From: Bacteroidales bacterium
Lineage (GTDB): Bacteria; Bacteroidota; Bacteroidia; Bacteroidales; UBA3663
Direction of reading: 5' to 3'
Assembly (NCBI GenBank): GCA_017632695.1
Contig: JAGBQS010000096.1
Coordinates: 1 to 16,502, forward strand
DNA length: 16,502 nt
Shown: one piece after another, positions 1 through 6,267 of the stretch
Layout of the letters: each line of letters opens with the position of its first letter
How positions within the stretch are numbered: the first letter of the stretch is position 1
Position numbers and translations under genes: made by a program
The notes under the pieces: model-generated
What the model was told of the DNA's origin: nothing
What the model saw: only the letters and a program-made list of their open reading frames with translations
Databases searched by the model: none

Positions 1-1
1 C

Positions 2-79
2 AGACCCAGCAATTATTTGGCATCCAACTTTGATATCCCTAAGCATATCCTATTGTTTGGGGTTAAGAAAGCAGCATAA
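2..79 (+). CDS. Possible 3' end of an incoming plus-strand gene
   Basis: Reading frame 2 is open from the left edge and ends at a TAA at 77-79. The visible tail is about 25 residues and ends in HILLFGVKKAA. Its end sits about 30 bp before a strong terminator, which is where the end of a gene would be expected, and this is the main reason to list it. I do not recognise the protein. Frame 1 stops at 33 and frame 3 runs to about 130 through the terminator stem, so both are less attractive. The call is tentative because fewer than 30 codons are visible. Confidence 0.3.
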   Translation, partial: RPSNYLASNFDIPKHILLFGVKKAA

Positions 80-111
80 TTTTAACGAACTATTGATTCA
101 GATGACAAAGG

Positions 112-157
112 AAAAATCAGCCGTTTTTTGATTTTTATTTGAAAACGGCTGATTTTT
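112..157. terminator. Bidirectional intrinsic terminator
   Basis: There is a perfect 16-bp inverted repeat: AAAAATCAGCCGTTTT at 112-127 and its reverse complement at 142-157, with a 14-nt loop. The A-rich and T-rich outer ends give a U-tract in either direction. It lies between the possible plus-strand gene ending at 79 and the minus-strand acyltransferase ending at 229, so it can serve both convergent units. It also shows that nothing continues downstream of the acyltransferase as an immediate operon partner. Confidence 0.85.
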
Positions 158-228
158 GGGAAATATTATCTTTTAGCATTTCTGGATTGCAATGCCGTGT
201 TATACGGAATCCGGCCAAATGACCGAAT

Positions 229-774
229 TTAAGGTCTATACAGTAGGCCGATGCACTGGCAGCGCTGGCGGTTGTTGGCCAGAAGTTCGGGATAATGCGG
301 ACAGGTGGAACATCCTGCCCAGAAATGTTCGTCGGCGGTGAGTTCGGAATAAGGCACGACCTTGAAGCCCAGCTGGGTGTTCATCTTCAGGACGGCCTGA
401 CTCTTGGTAATACTGAAAATACTGGCATGCGGGAACTTGGTACGGCAAACCTGAAAAATCTGCTGCTTGATGCGGCTCGCCAAACCCTGCCCGCGGAACT
501 CCGGCTTTACAATCAGCCCGGAATTGGCTACATAACGGGCATCTTCCCAACACTCAATGTAGCAGAATCCGGCAAAACGGGGCGACTCATCGGCAGTGAG
601 GGCAATCACAGCTTTGCCTTCACGCATTTTCTGGGCTAAATAATCGGGGTCGCGCATCACGATGCTGTTCGTCTTCACCTGACTCGCTTCAAAAATGGCC
701 TCTAAAATATCCGGTATATAACCGATGTGAGACTCATCGGCCACCTGCACCTGAAAATCTATTGGATGACACAT
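229..774 (-). CDS. GNAT family N-acyltransferase, resembling the Bacteroidetes N-acylglutamate synthase-like family
   Basis: This is a 181-residue single-domain GNAT acyltransferase. The central part, around residues 78-110, reads like the GNAT core, with VANSGLIVKPEFRGQGLASR containing the R/Q-x-x-G-x-G/A acyl-CoA pyrophosphate loop (RGQGLA). The C-terminus has a four-cysteine pattern: Cys155, Cys158, Cys172 and Cys174 (GCSTC, then RCQC). From memory, proteins of this shape (VADESH near the N-terminus, Cys-rich C-terminus) sit beside argG in Bacteroides and are thought to make N-acylglutamate for arginine synthesis. That substrate is inference here, since no arginine gene is in view. The ATG at 772-774 overlaps the end of the upstream OmpA-domain gene by 16 bp, which suggests translational coupling. 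The gene ends before the terminator at 112-157. Confidence 0.75.
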   Translation of the reverse strand: MCHPIDFQVQVADESHIGYIPDILEAIFEASQVKTNSIVMRDPDYLAQKMREGKAVIALTADESPRFAGFCYIECWEDARYVANSGLIVKPEFRGQGLASRIKQQIFQVCRTKFPHASIFSITKSQAVLKMNTQLGFKVVPYSELTADEHFWAGCSTCPHYPELLANNRQRCQCIGLLYRP

Positions 775-1163
775 ATCACAACACGGCAGTCTTCAACCGG
801 CGTCTTTTCGCTCTGTCCCATGGCATTTGTCCGGATCCGGCTCTCTTCGATGCCATGCTCTTCCAGCCATTGGCTCACTACTTCGACGCGCCATTTGGCA
901 AGCAGCTTGTTCTGGTGGGCACTGCCTTCCATGGAAGTATATCCGACCAATGAAATTGAACGTTTGGGATGCGACTTCAGATACGCACAGACGGGTTCAA
1001 GCTTGGCCGTCTGTTCGCGCAGCAGACGCGCTGAACGGAAATTAAAGTAAACATGCACTTCCTTGTCAACCTTCTGACGCGAACGCGACTGTGCCGGTAC
1101 CACATTCATGCAGAACAGTACCAGCATCAGAAAAAGGGTCTTAAAACAAAACCGCTTACACAT
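759..1163 (-). CDS. Small exported OmpA-domain (peptidoglycan-binding-like) protein
   Basis: The protein has 134 residues: a signal peptide (about residues 1-25, basic MCKR start, hydrophobic core, VVPAQS end), then a single OmpA C-terminal domain (about 35-134) with no beta barrel. The family pattern is visible as VYFNF, then VGYTSMEGSAHQNKLLAKWR, then a GIEESRI-type segment. This fold normally binds peptidoglycan in the periplasm. The usual Asp of the TD motif is replaced (GYTSMEG), while Arg92 of the second ligand position is kept, so binding may be altered. The ATG at 1163 is chosen because the longer frame would begin with a TTG inside the promoter. The gene shares 16 bp with the acyltransferase that follows. 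The stop is TAG. Confidence 0.8.
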   Translation of the reverse strand: MCKRFCFKTLFLMLVLFCMNVVPAQSRSRQKVDKEVHVYFNFRSARLLREQTAKLEPVCAYLKSHPKRSISLVGYTSMEGSAHQNKLLAKWRVEVVSQWLEEHGIEESRIRTNAMGQSEKTPVEDCRVVICVIQ

Positions 1164-1207
1164 TGTTATGACAATAATAAAGACCGAACGAACATTATTT
1201 TTGCGCC

Positions 1208-1240
1208 GCAAAGGTACGGACTTTTTGCAAACTGTGCAAA
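1208..1240 (-). promoter_or_regulatory. Bacteroidetes-type promoter for the OmpA-domain/GNAT pair
   Basis: Read on the minus strand, TTTG (1240-1237) is followed after 20 nt by TACCTTTGC (1216-1208), which matches the Bacteroidetes -33/-7 pattern TTTG and TAnnTTTG. Transcription would start near 1202, giving a leader of about 40 nt before the ATG at 1163. The gene is therefore probably transcribed independently of metH upstream. Confidence 0.7.
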
Positions 1241-1292
1241 TTATCGGATATGTTTTACAACATATTGTACGTTTTTTGAGAAAAACCGGCGC

Positions 1293-4200
1293 TTAAATGC
1301 TGAAATATTCGGCATCCGGATTGCCTAAATACAAGCCGCTTACCGATGCCTGCGGATACATGGCACCGTTCTCGGTGAGCGTAATGCCCAGCCGCTGCAT
1401 ATCGACCAGCTTTGCCAGGAGGAACATGTTACGCTGCTCGGGCCACGAAGGATAGCCTACAGCCGGACGGATGCCGCCCCAGCCCTTCTCTTTCAGGAGT
1501 CGCTGGCTCAGGAACTCGGCGGTTGCTTCGGCCAGCCGGTCGCCCAGTGTCTGGAGCAGCAGCACATCGTAATCACCGCCACCGCGTTCGCGTTTCAGGG
1601 TTTCCAGTCGCTCCACAAATGCCGGGCTCATGGTAACGGCAAAGGCTCCGATACGGGTCAGGGTTTCGGGTAGCGGAGCGCCTTGTGCCAAGGCTTCGGC
1701 CTGCGCTTCGGGAGTCGCCACATAATCGGCCAGCGACTTCAGCCGGTACTCCTCGCCCTTGGCCTGTGCCTGCCGGTACGCCTCGCTCTGCGTGGTCTGG
1801 CGCGGTGTGGGCAGCCAGAGGGTCTGACCGTCATCGAGGGTTACGGCTATGCCATTGCGGTCCGGATGACCTGCAGCCTTGTAAAAACGCTGTTCAAAGC
1901 GGGTTGCATAGGGGTCGTCGGGCGCATCGGCCAGTTCGCCGAGCAGTTTCAGGGCATCGGCCTTCAGTTCCTGCCCCACCTCGCTGTCCTCTTTGGTACG
2001 CCATGCCCAGAAGAAGTAAAGCCAGTCGATGAACGGAATGAGCGTCTTGACCGATACCCGGTCTTTGGGCTGTTCGGCATTGGCCAAGGAACGTTGACGG
2101 CGCGTATTCTCTTCGATAAGGGCTTCGCGCTGAACAGGATCGAGCAGACGGAGCGCCAAAGCCGGATTCTGGGCAGCATCGCGCACATGGAACACGGGAC
2201 CGTCGTAATACGGCGCCAGTTTCAGTGCCGTATGCTTGGGCGATGTGGTGGCACCGCCCACCAACAGCGGAATGCGCAGTCCTGCCTGCTGCATCTGGAC
2301 GGCCACGGTACGCATCTCCTCCAGCGAAGGCGTGATGAGGCCCGACAGACAGACTATATCGGCTTTCCGCTCGATGGCCTGCCGGACAATCTCTTCGGGC
2401 GGAACCATCACGCCCAGATCGATCACCTCGAAATTATTGCAGGCAAGCACTACGCCCACAATGTTTTTGCCGATGTCGTGCACGTCGCCCTTCACCGTAG
2501 CTATCAGGATGCGGCCGGCCTTGGTGGAGGCTACGGCTTCGCCCTCGTGGGCCTGTTCGATGTATGGCTGCAGGAACTCTACCGCCTGCTTCATGATGCG
2601 TGCGGTCTTGACCACCTGTGGCAGGAACATCTTGCCCTGGCCGAAAAGGGTACCTACCTCGTTCATGCCGTTCATCAGCGGACCGGAAATGATTTCAATC
2701 GGTTTCTGGCCGGCATCGATAAGCTGCTGCAAGGCCGGTGTCAGCCCCGTCGGGTTCCCTTTCAGCAGACAGGTACGGAGCACCTCTTCGGGGTTGGTTG
2801 GCACCGACGGTTCGGGCTTGGCCGAAGCTGCCGGCACGCTGGCCGACGGGGCTGCAGCTCCGTTCAGCAGTTCCGGATGATGTGCGACTTCCGTCAGATG
2901 CTCGCCGGCATCGGGCGATGTGTTCAGGATGCACTCCATGATGGCAAGCCGCAAGGCAACCGGAATGGACTCGTAGGGCAGTTTGGCAGCCGGATTCAGA
3001 ATGGCCATGTTCATGCCCTGCGGAATGGCCAGATGCAGAAAAACGGAATGCATGCTTTCGCGCAGCACATTGTTGCCGCGGAAGGCAAAGGAGAGGTTGG
3101 AAAGGCCGCCGCTCACACGCGTTCCCGGAAGGTTATCGTGAATCCAGCGGGTAGCCCGGATAAAGTCGGCGGCATAGTCGTTATGCTCGGCCATGCCCGT
3201 TGCAATGGTGAGCACGTTCGGGTCGAAGATAATGTCCTGCGGAGCAAATCCCACCTGTCCGGTCAGCAGCCGGTATGCGCGTTGGCTGATGCGTACGCGA
3301 CGGTCGTAATCGGTGGCCTGTCCTTCCTCGTCGAAGCACATGACAATGATGGCGGCACCCAGGCGTTTCACGACACGGGCATGATCCAGGAACTCCTGTT
3401 CGCCCATTTTCAGACTGATACTGTTGACGATTCCCTTGCCCTGCAGGCACTTCAGACCGGCCTCGATGACCTCAAAACGGCTGGAATCGATCATGACCGG
3501 TACGCGTGCCACTTCGGGATCGGATGCCAGCAGGTTCAGGAAGGTGGACATTTCATGACCGGCATCCAGCAGACCGTCGTCCATGTTGACATCCACCACA
3601 TCGGCACCGTCTTCCACCTGCTTGCGGGCTATCTCGAGCGCTTCATCGTAGTTCTTTTCGTTGATGAGGCGGAGGAACTTGCGCGAACCTGCCACATTGC
3701 ACCTTTCGCCCACATTGATGAAATGGTTGCTGCGGTAACTGTAGGCTTCCAGTCCGGCTATGCGGGTTGCCTCTTCGGGGTCGGCCGGGCGCCGTACACC
3801 TGTTACGGGATGCTGCTCCATATAACCGGCAAGTGCCCTGATGTGCTGCGGAGTGGTACCGCAACAGCCGCCCACAATATTGACAAGCCCTTCGGAAAGG
3901 AAGGCGGACATCTCGGCCACATACTCCTCGGGCGACTGGTCGTACTCGCCGTCCTGATTGGGCAGACCGGCATTCGGATGACAGGAAACAAAACAGGGAG
4001 CCACCTCCGACATCTGCCTGAGCCAGGGCAACAGGCCCGATGCACCGAGGCCGCAGTTCAGGCCCAAAGCCAATGGACGTGCATGCAGCACGGAGGTAAC
4101 GAAGGCAGCAACCGTCTGCCCGCTCAGGGTACGTCCCGAAGCATCGGAAACGGTCATGGACAGCATGATTTCCGGACGGGATTCCTCCGGCCGGTCTTCA

Positions 4201-4739
4201 ATAACCTTCAGATAGGCCGAAACGGCTGCTTTGGCGTTCAGGGTATCGAAAATGGTTTCAATGAGCACAATGTCAACGCCTTCGTCCACCAGCACCTGTA
4301 TCTGTTCCTGATAGGCCGATTCCAGTTCATCGAACGTAATGGAACGCGCTGCAGGATCGTCGGCATTCTCGCTCATGGAAAGCATCTTGCTGGTGGGTCC
4401 GACGCATCCTGCCACAAAGCGGGGCTTCGAGGCATCGCGCAAGGTGAATTCATCGGCCAGCCGGCGCGCCAGACGTACAGAGGCTCGGTTCAGATCGGCA
4501 ATGCGGTCGGTCAGACCGTACTCGTGCTGCGAAACACGCTGTGCGGAGAAGGTATTGGTGGTGATGATGTCGGCCCCCGCCTCCAGATAACGGCGGTGGA
4601 TGTCCTGAATCACTTCAGGACGGGTGAGTGAATACTCATCGTTGTTGCCCCGCAATCCCTGTTGCTGGAGCATGGTTCCCATGGCACCGTCGAGCACCAG
4701 GATGCGTTCTGAAAGTATTTCGCGTAATCGGGTTGCCAT
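1293..4739 (-). CDS. metH: Cobalamin-dependent methionine synthase (5-methyltetrahydrofolate--homocysteine methyltransferase)
   Basis: This cytoplasmic enzyme moves a methyl group from methyltetrahydrofolate to homocysteine through B12. It has 1148 residues with all four modules in order. The homocysteine/zinc domain is about 1-320, with zinc cysteines Cys229 (GLNCG) and Cys292-Cys293 (GGCCG). The pterin domain is about 335-610, with INVGERCNVAGSR and DVNMDDG. An Ala/Pro-rich linker spans 627-648. The B12 cap and binding domain is about 648-875, with DVHDIG supplying the cobalt ligand His754. The S-adenosylmethionine reactivation domain is about 893-1148, with GGIRPAVGYP (Arg1091) and a YPQASVSG end. 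The last module is clearly shorter than in the 1227-residue E. coli protein. The ATG at 4739 is preferred over the upstream start at 4769, which lies inside the promoter. The leader is only about 12 nt, leaving no room for a riboswitch. Confidence 0.97.
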   Translation of the reverse strand: MATRLREILSERILVLDGAMGTMLQQQGLRGNNDEYSLTRPEVIQDIHRRYLEAGADIITTNTFSAQRVSQHEYGLTDRIADLNRASVRLARRLADEFTLRDASKPRFVAGCVGPTSKMLSMSENADDPAARSITFDELESAYQEQIQVLVDEGVDIVLIETIFDTLNAKAAVSAYLKVIEDRPEESRPEIMLSMTVSDASGRTLSGQTVAAFVTSVLHARPLALGLNCGLGASGLLPWLRQMSEVAPCFVSCHPNAGLPNQDGEYDQSPEEYVAEMSAFLSEGLVNIVGGCCGTTPQHIRALAGYMEQHPVTGVRRPADPEEATRIAGLEAYSYRSNHFINVGERCNVAGSRKFLRLINEKNYDEALEIARKQVEDGADVVDVNMDDGLLDAGHEMSTFLNLLASDPEVARVPVMIDSSRFEVIEAGLKCLQGKGIVNSISLKMGEQEFLDHARVVKRLGAAIIVMCFDEEGQATDYDRRVRISQRAYRLLTGQVGFAPQDIIFDPNVLTIATGMAEHNDYAADFIRATRWIHDNLPGTRVSGGLSNLSFAFRGNNVLRESMHSVFLHLAIPQGMNMAILNPAAKLPYESIPVALRLAIMECILNTSPDAGEHLTEVAHHPELLNGAAAPSASVPAASAKPEPSVPTNPEEVLRTCLLKGNPTGLTPALQQLIDAGQKPIEIISGPLMNGMNEVGTLFGQGKMFLPQVVKTARIMKQAVEFLQPYIEQAHEGEAVASTKAGRILIATVKGDVHDIGKNIVGVVLACNNFEVIDLGVMVPPEEIVRQAIERKADIVCLSGLITPSLEEMRTVAVQMQQAGLRIPLLVGGATTSPKHTALKLAPYYDGPVFHVRDAAQNPALALRLLDPVQREALIEENTRRQRSLANAEQPKDRVSVKTLIPFIDWLYFFWAWRTKEDSEVGQELKADALKLLGELADAPDDPYATRFEQRFYKAAGHPDRNGIAVTLDDGQTLWLPTPRQTTQSEAYRQAQAKGEEYRLKSLADYVATPEAQAEALAQGAPLPETLTRIGAFAVTMSPAFVERLETLKRERGGGDYDVLLLQTLGDRLAEATAEFLSQRLLKEKGWGGIRPAVGYPSWPEQRNMFLLAKLVDMQRLGITLTENGAMYPQASVSGLYLGNPDAEYFSI

Positions 4740-4756
4740 TGTTTTTATTTTGAGCC

Positions 4757-4789
4757 GCAAAGTTAGCATAATTCTGCCGAATCCCCAAA
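4757..4789 (-). promoter_or_regulatory. Promoter of metH
   Basis: On the minus strand, TTTG (4789-4786) is followed by a 20-nt spacer and TAACTTTGC (4765-4757), a good match to the Bacteroidetes consensus. The predicted start of transcription is near 4751, about 12 nt before the metH ATG. Confidence 0.7.
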
Positions 4790-4796
4790 TTTTCCC

Positions 4797-4819
4797 TACC
4801 TATTTATTATAAAAAGGTA
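4797..4819. promoter_or_regulatory. Imperfect palindrome centred between the divergent metH and hisS promoters
   Basis: TACCTATTT (4797-4805) and AAAAAGGTA (4811-4819) are complementary at 8 of 9 positions around a 5-nt centre. The element sits almost exactly midway between the two outward-facing -33 boxes (4786-4789 and 4826-4829), with 7 and 6 nt on the two sides. The position fits an operator, but the sequence is AT-rich and could be chance. Confidence 0.35.
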
Positions 4820-4825
4820 AAATAT

Positions 4826-4856
4826 TTTGTTTTTCCGTTTTTTTTGGTTATTTTTG
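4826..4856 (+). promoter_or_regulatory. Promoter of hisS (and probably of the downstream run)
   Basis: TTTG (4826-4829), a 19-nt spacer, then TATTTTTGC starting at 4849 fit the Bacteroidetes promoter pattern. Transcription would begin near 4862, about 35 nt before the hisS ATG at 4897. No other convincing promoter was seen in the small gaps downstream, up to 11363. Confidence 0.7.
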
Positions 4857-4896
4857 CCGCACTTTAAAAAGAATGAACAAAGATTATTGAATTAAT

Positions 4897-6267
4897 ATGG
4901 CACAAGTGAAACCAGGCATTCCAAAGGGAACACGCGACTTTGGCCCCATCGAAATGGCCAAGAGAAACTATATCTTCAACACCATCAAAGAGGTGTATGC
5001 CCTGTACGGCTACCAGCAGATCGAGACCCCATCCATGGAGAACCTCTCGACCCTGATGGGCAAATACGGCGAGGAGGGCGACAAGCTGCTCTTCAAGATT
5101 CTGGATTCGGGCAACTTCCTGGCCGATGTGAAGCCGGAAGAGTTACAGGAAGGCGGTACTGCCAAGCTGGCAGCACGCATTTGCGAAAAGGGTCTGCGGT
5201 ACGATCTGACCGTACCTTTTGCCCGTTTTGTAACCTTGCACAAGGAGGAACTCTGCTTCCCCTTCAAACGCTACCAGATTCAGCCGGTATGGCGCGCCGA
5301 CCGTCCGCAGAAGGGCCGCTACCGCGAGTTCTTCCAGTGTGATGCCGATGTGGTAGGCAGCGACAGCCTCCTGAACGAGGTGGAACTCATCCAGATCATC
5401 GATGAGGTGTTCTCGCGCTTCGGTGTCCGCGTGGCCATCAAGATGAACAACCGCAAGATCCTGGCCGGCATCGCCGAGGTCATCGGTGCGCCGGAACTGC
5501 TGGTCGACATCACCGTGGCCATCGACAAACTGGATAAAATCGGCCTGGAGAACGTTAATGCCGAACTGCGCGAAAAGGGTCTTTCGGACGAACAGATCGG
5601 GAAACTGCAGCCTATCATCAGGCTGGAAGGCGCCAACTACGACAAGTTAGCTACCATCAAGCAGACCCTCATGGGCAGCGAGACGGGCGTGAAGGGCGTA
5701 GAGGAACTGGAGTGGATCCTGCGCAAGGTTGAAACGCTGGGCGGTACCCGCTGCCAGCTCGACATCGACCTGACCCTGGCCCGCGGTCTGAACTACTACA
5801 CGGGCGCTATCTTTGAGGTAAAGGCACTCGATGTGGAGATCGGTTCGATTACAGGCGGCGGACGCTATGACAACCTGACAGGCGTTTTCGGTATGCCGGG
5901 CATGAGCGGTGTGGGCATCTCGTTCGGTGCCGACCGTATCTACGACGTGCTGAACCAGCTCGACCTCTACCCGAAAGATTCGCTGCAGGCTACCCAGCTG
6001 CTGTTCGTTACCTTCGGCGAAGCTGAAATGGACTTTGCCCTGCCCTTGCTGGCCGAAGTCCGTAAGGCAGGCATCCGCGCCGAAATCTATCCGGAGGCCG
6101 GGGCCAAGATGAAGAAACAAATGGGATACGCCAACCAGAAGCAGATTCCGTTCGTGGCCGTTATTGGCAGCGACGAGGTGGCCAACGGTATGGTATCGCT
6201 CAAGAATATGTTAACCGGTGAACAAATCAAAGTATTATGCAAAGATCTTATCTCGCAGCTGCACTGA
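4897..6267 (+). CDS. hisS: Histidyl-tRNA synthetase
   Basis: This class II aminoacyl-tRNA synthetase charges tRNA-His with histidine in the cytoplasm. It has 456 residues. The N-terminal GIPKGTRDF is typical of HisRS. Motif 2 is around 122-147, with the ATP-binding arginine in FKRYQIQPVWRADRP and YREFFQCD. The histidine-specific loop LARGLNYYTG is at 294-303 and motif 3 GVGISFGADRIYD at 338-350. The anticodon-binding domain runs from about 364 to the end. The long N-terminal and insertion segments fit the Bacteroidetes form. The reading frame is complete, starting at an ATG 35-40 nt after its own promoter. Its last 31 bases are shared with the start of the next gene. Confidence 0.97.
   Translation: MAQVKPGIPKGTRDFGPIEMAKRNYIFNTIKEVYALYGYQQIETPSMENLSTLMGKYGEEGDKLLFKILDSGNFLADVKPEELQEGGTAKLAARICEKGLRYDLTVPFARFVTLHKEELCFPFKRYQIQPVWRADRPQKGRYREFFQCDADVVGSDSLLNEVELIQIIDEVFSRFGVRVAIKMNNRKILAGIAEVIGAPELLVDITVAIDKLDKIGLENVNAELREKGLSDEQIGKLQPIIRLEGANYDKLATIKQTLMGSETGVKGVEELEWILRKVETLGGTRCQLDIDLTLARGLNYYTGAIFEVKALDVEIGSITGGGRYDNLTGVFGMPGMSGVGISFGADRIYDVLNQLDLYPKDSLQATQLLFVTFGEAEMDFALPLLAEVRKAGIRAEIYPEAGAKMKKQMGYANQKQIPFVAVIGSDEVANGMVSLKNMLTGEQIKVLCKDLISQLH

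Noticed and set aside
1271..1286. Small GTTTTT/AAAAAC hairpin just after metH
   Set aside because: It has only a 6-bp, mostly A-T stem with a 4-nt loop and no U-tract on the minus strand, so it is too weak to call a terminator.
1683..4631. A 982-codon open frame on the plus strand across metH
   Set aside because: It is antisense to a clearly conserved gene, its translation shows no recognisable domain, and long antisense frames are expected from the codon bias here.
4740..4896. Cobalamin or SAM riboswitch ahead of metH
   Set aside because: The predicted metH leader is only about 12 nt, and no riboswitch-like conserved boxes were seen in the gap.
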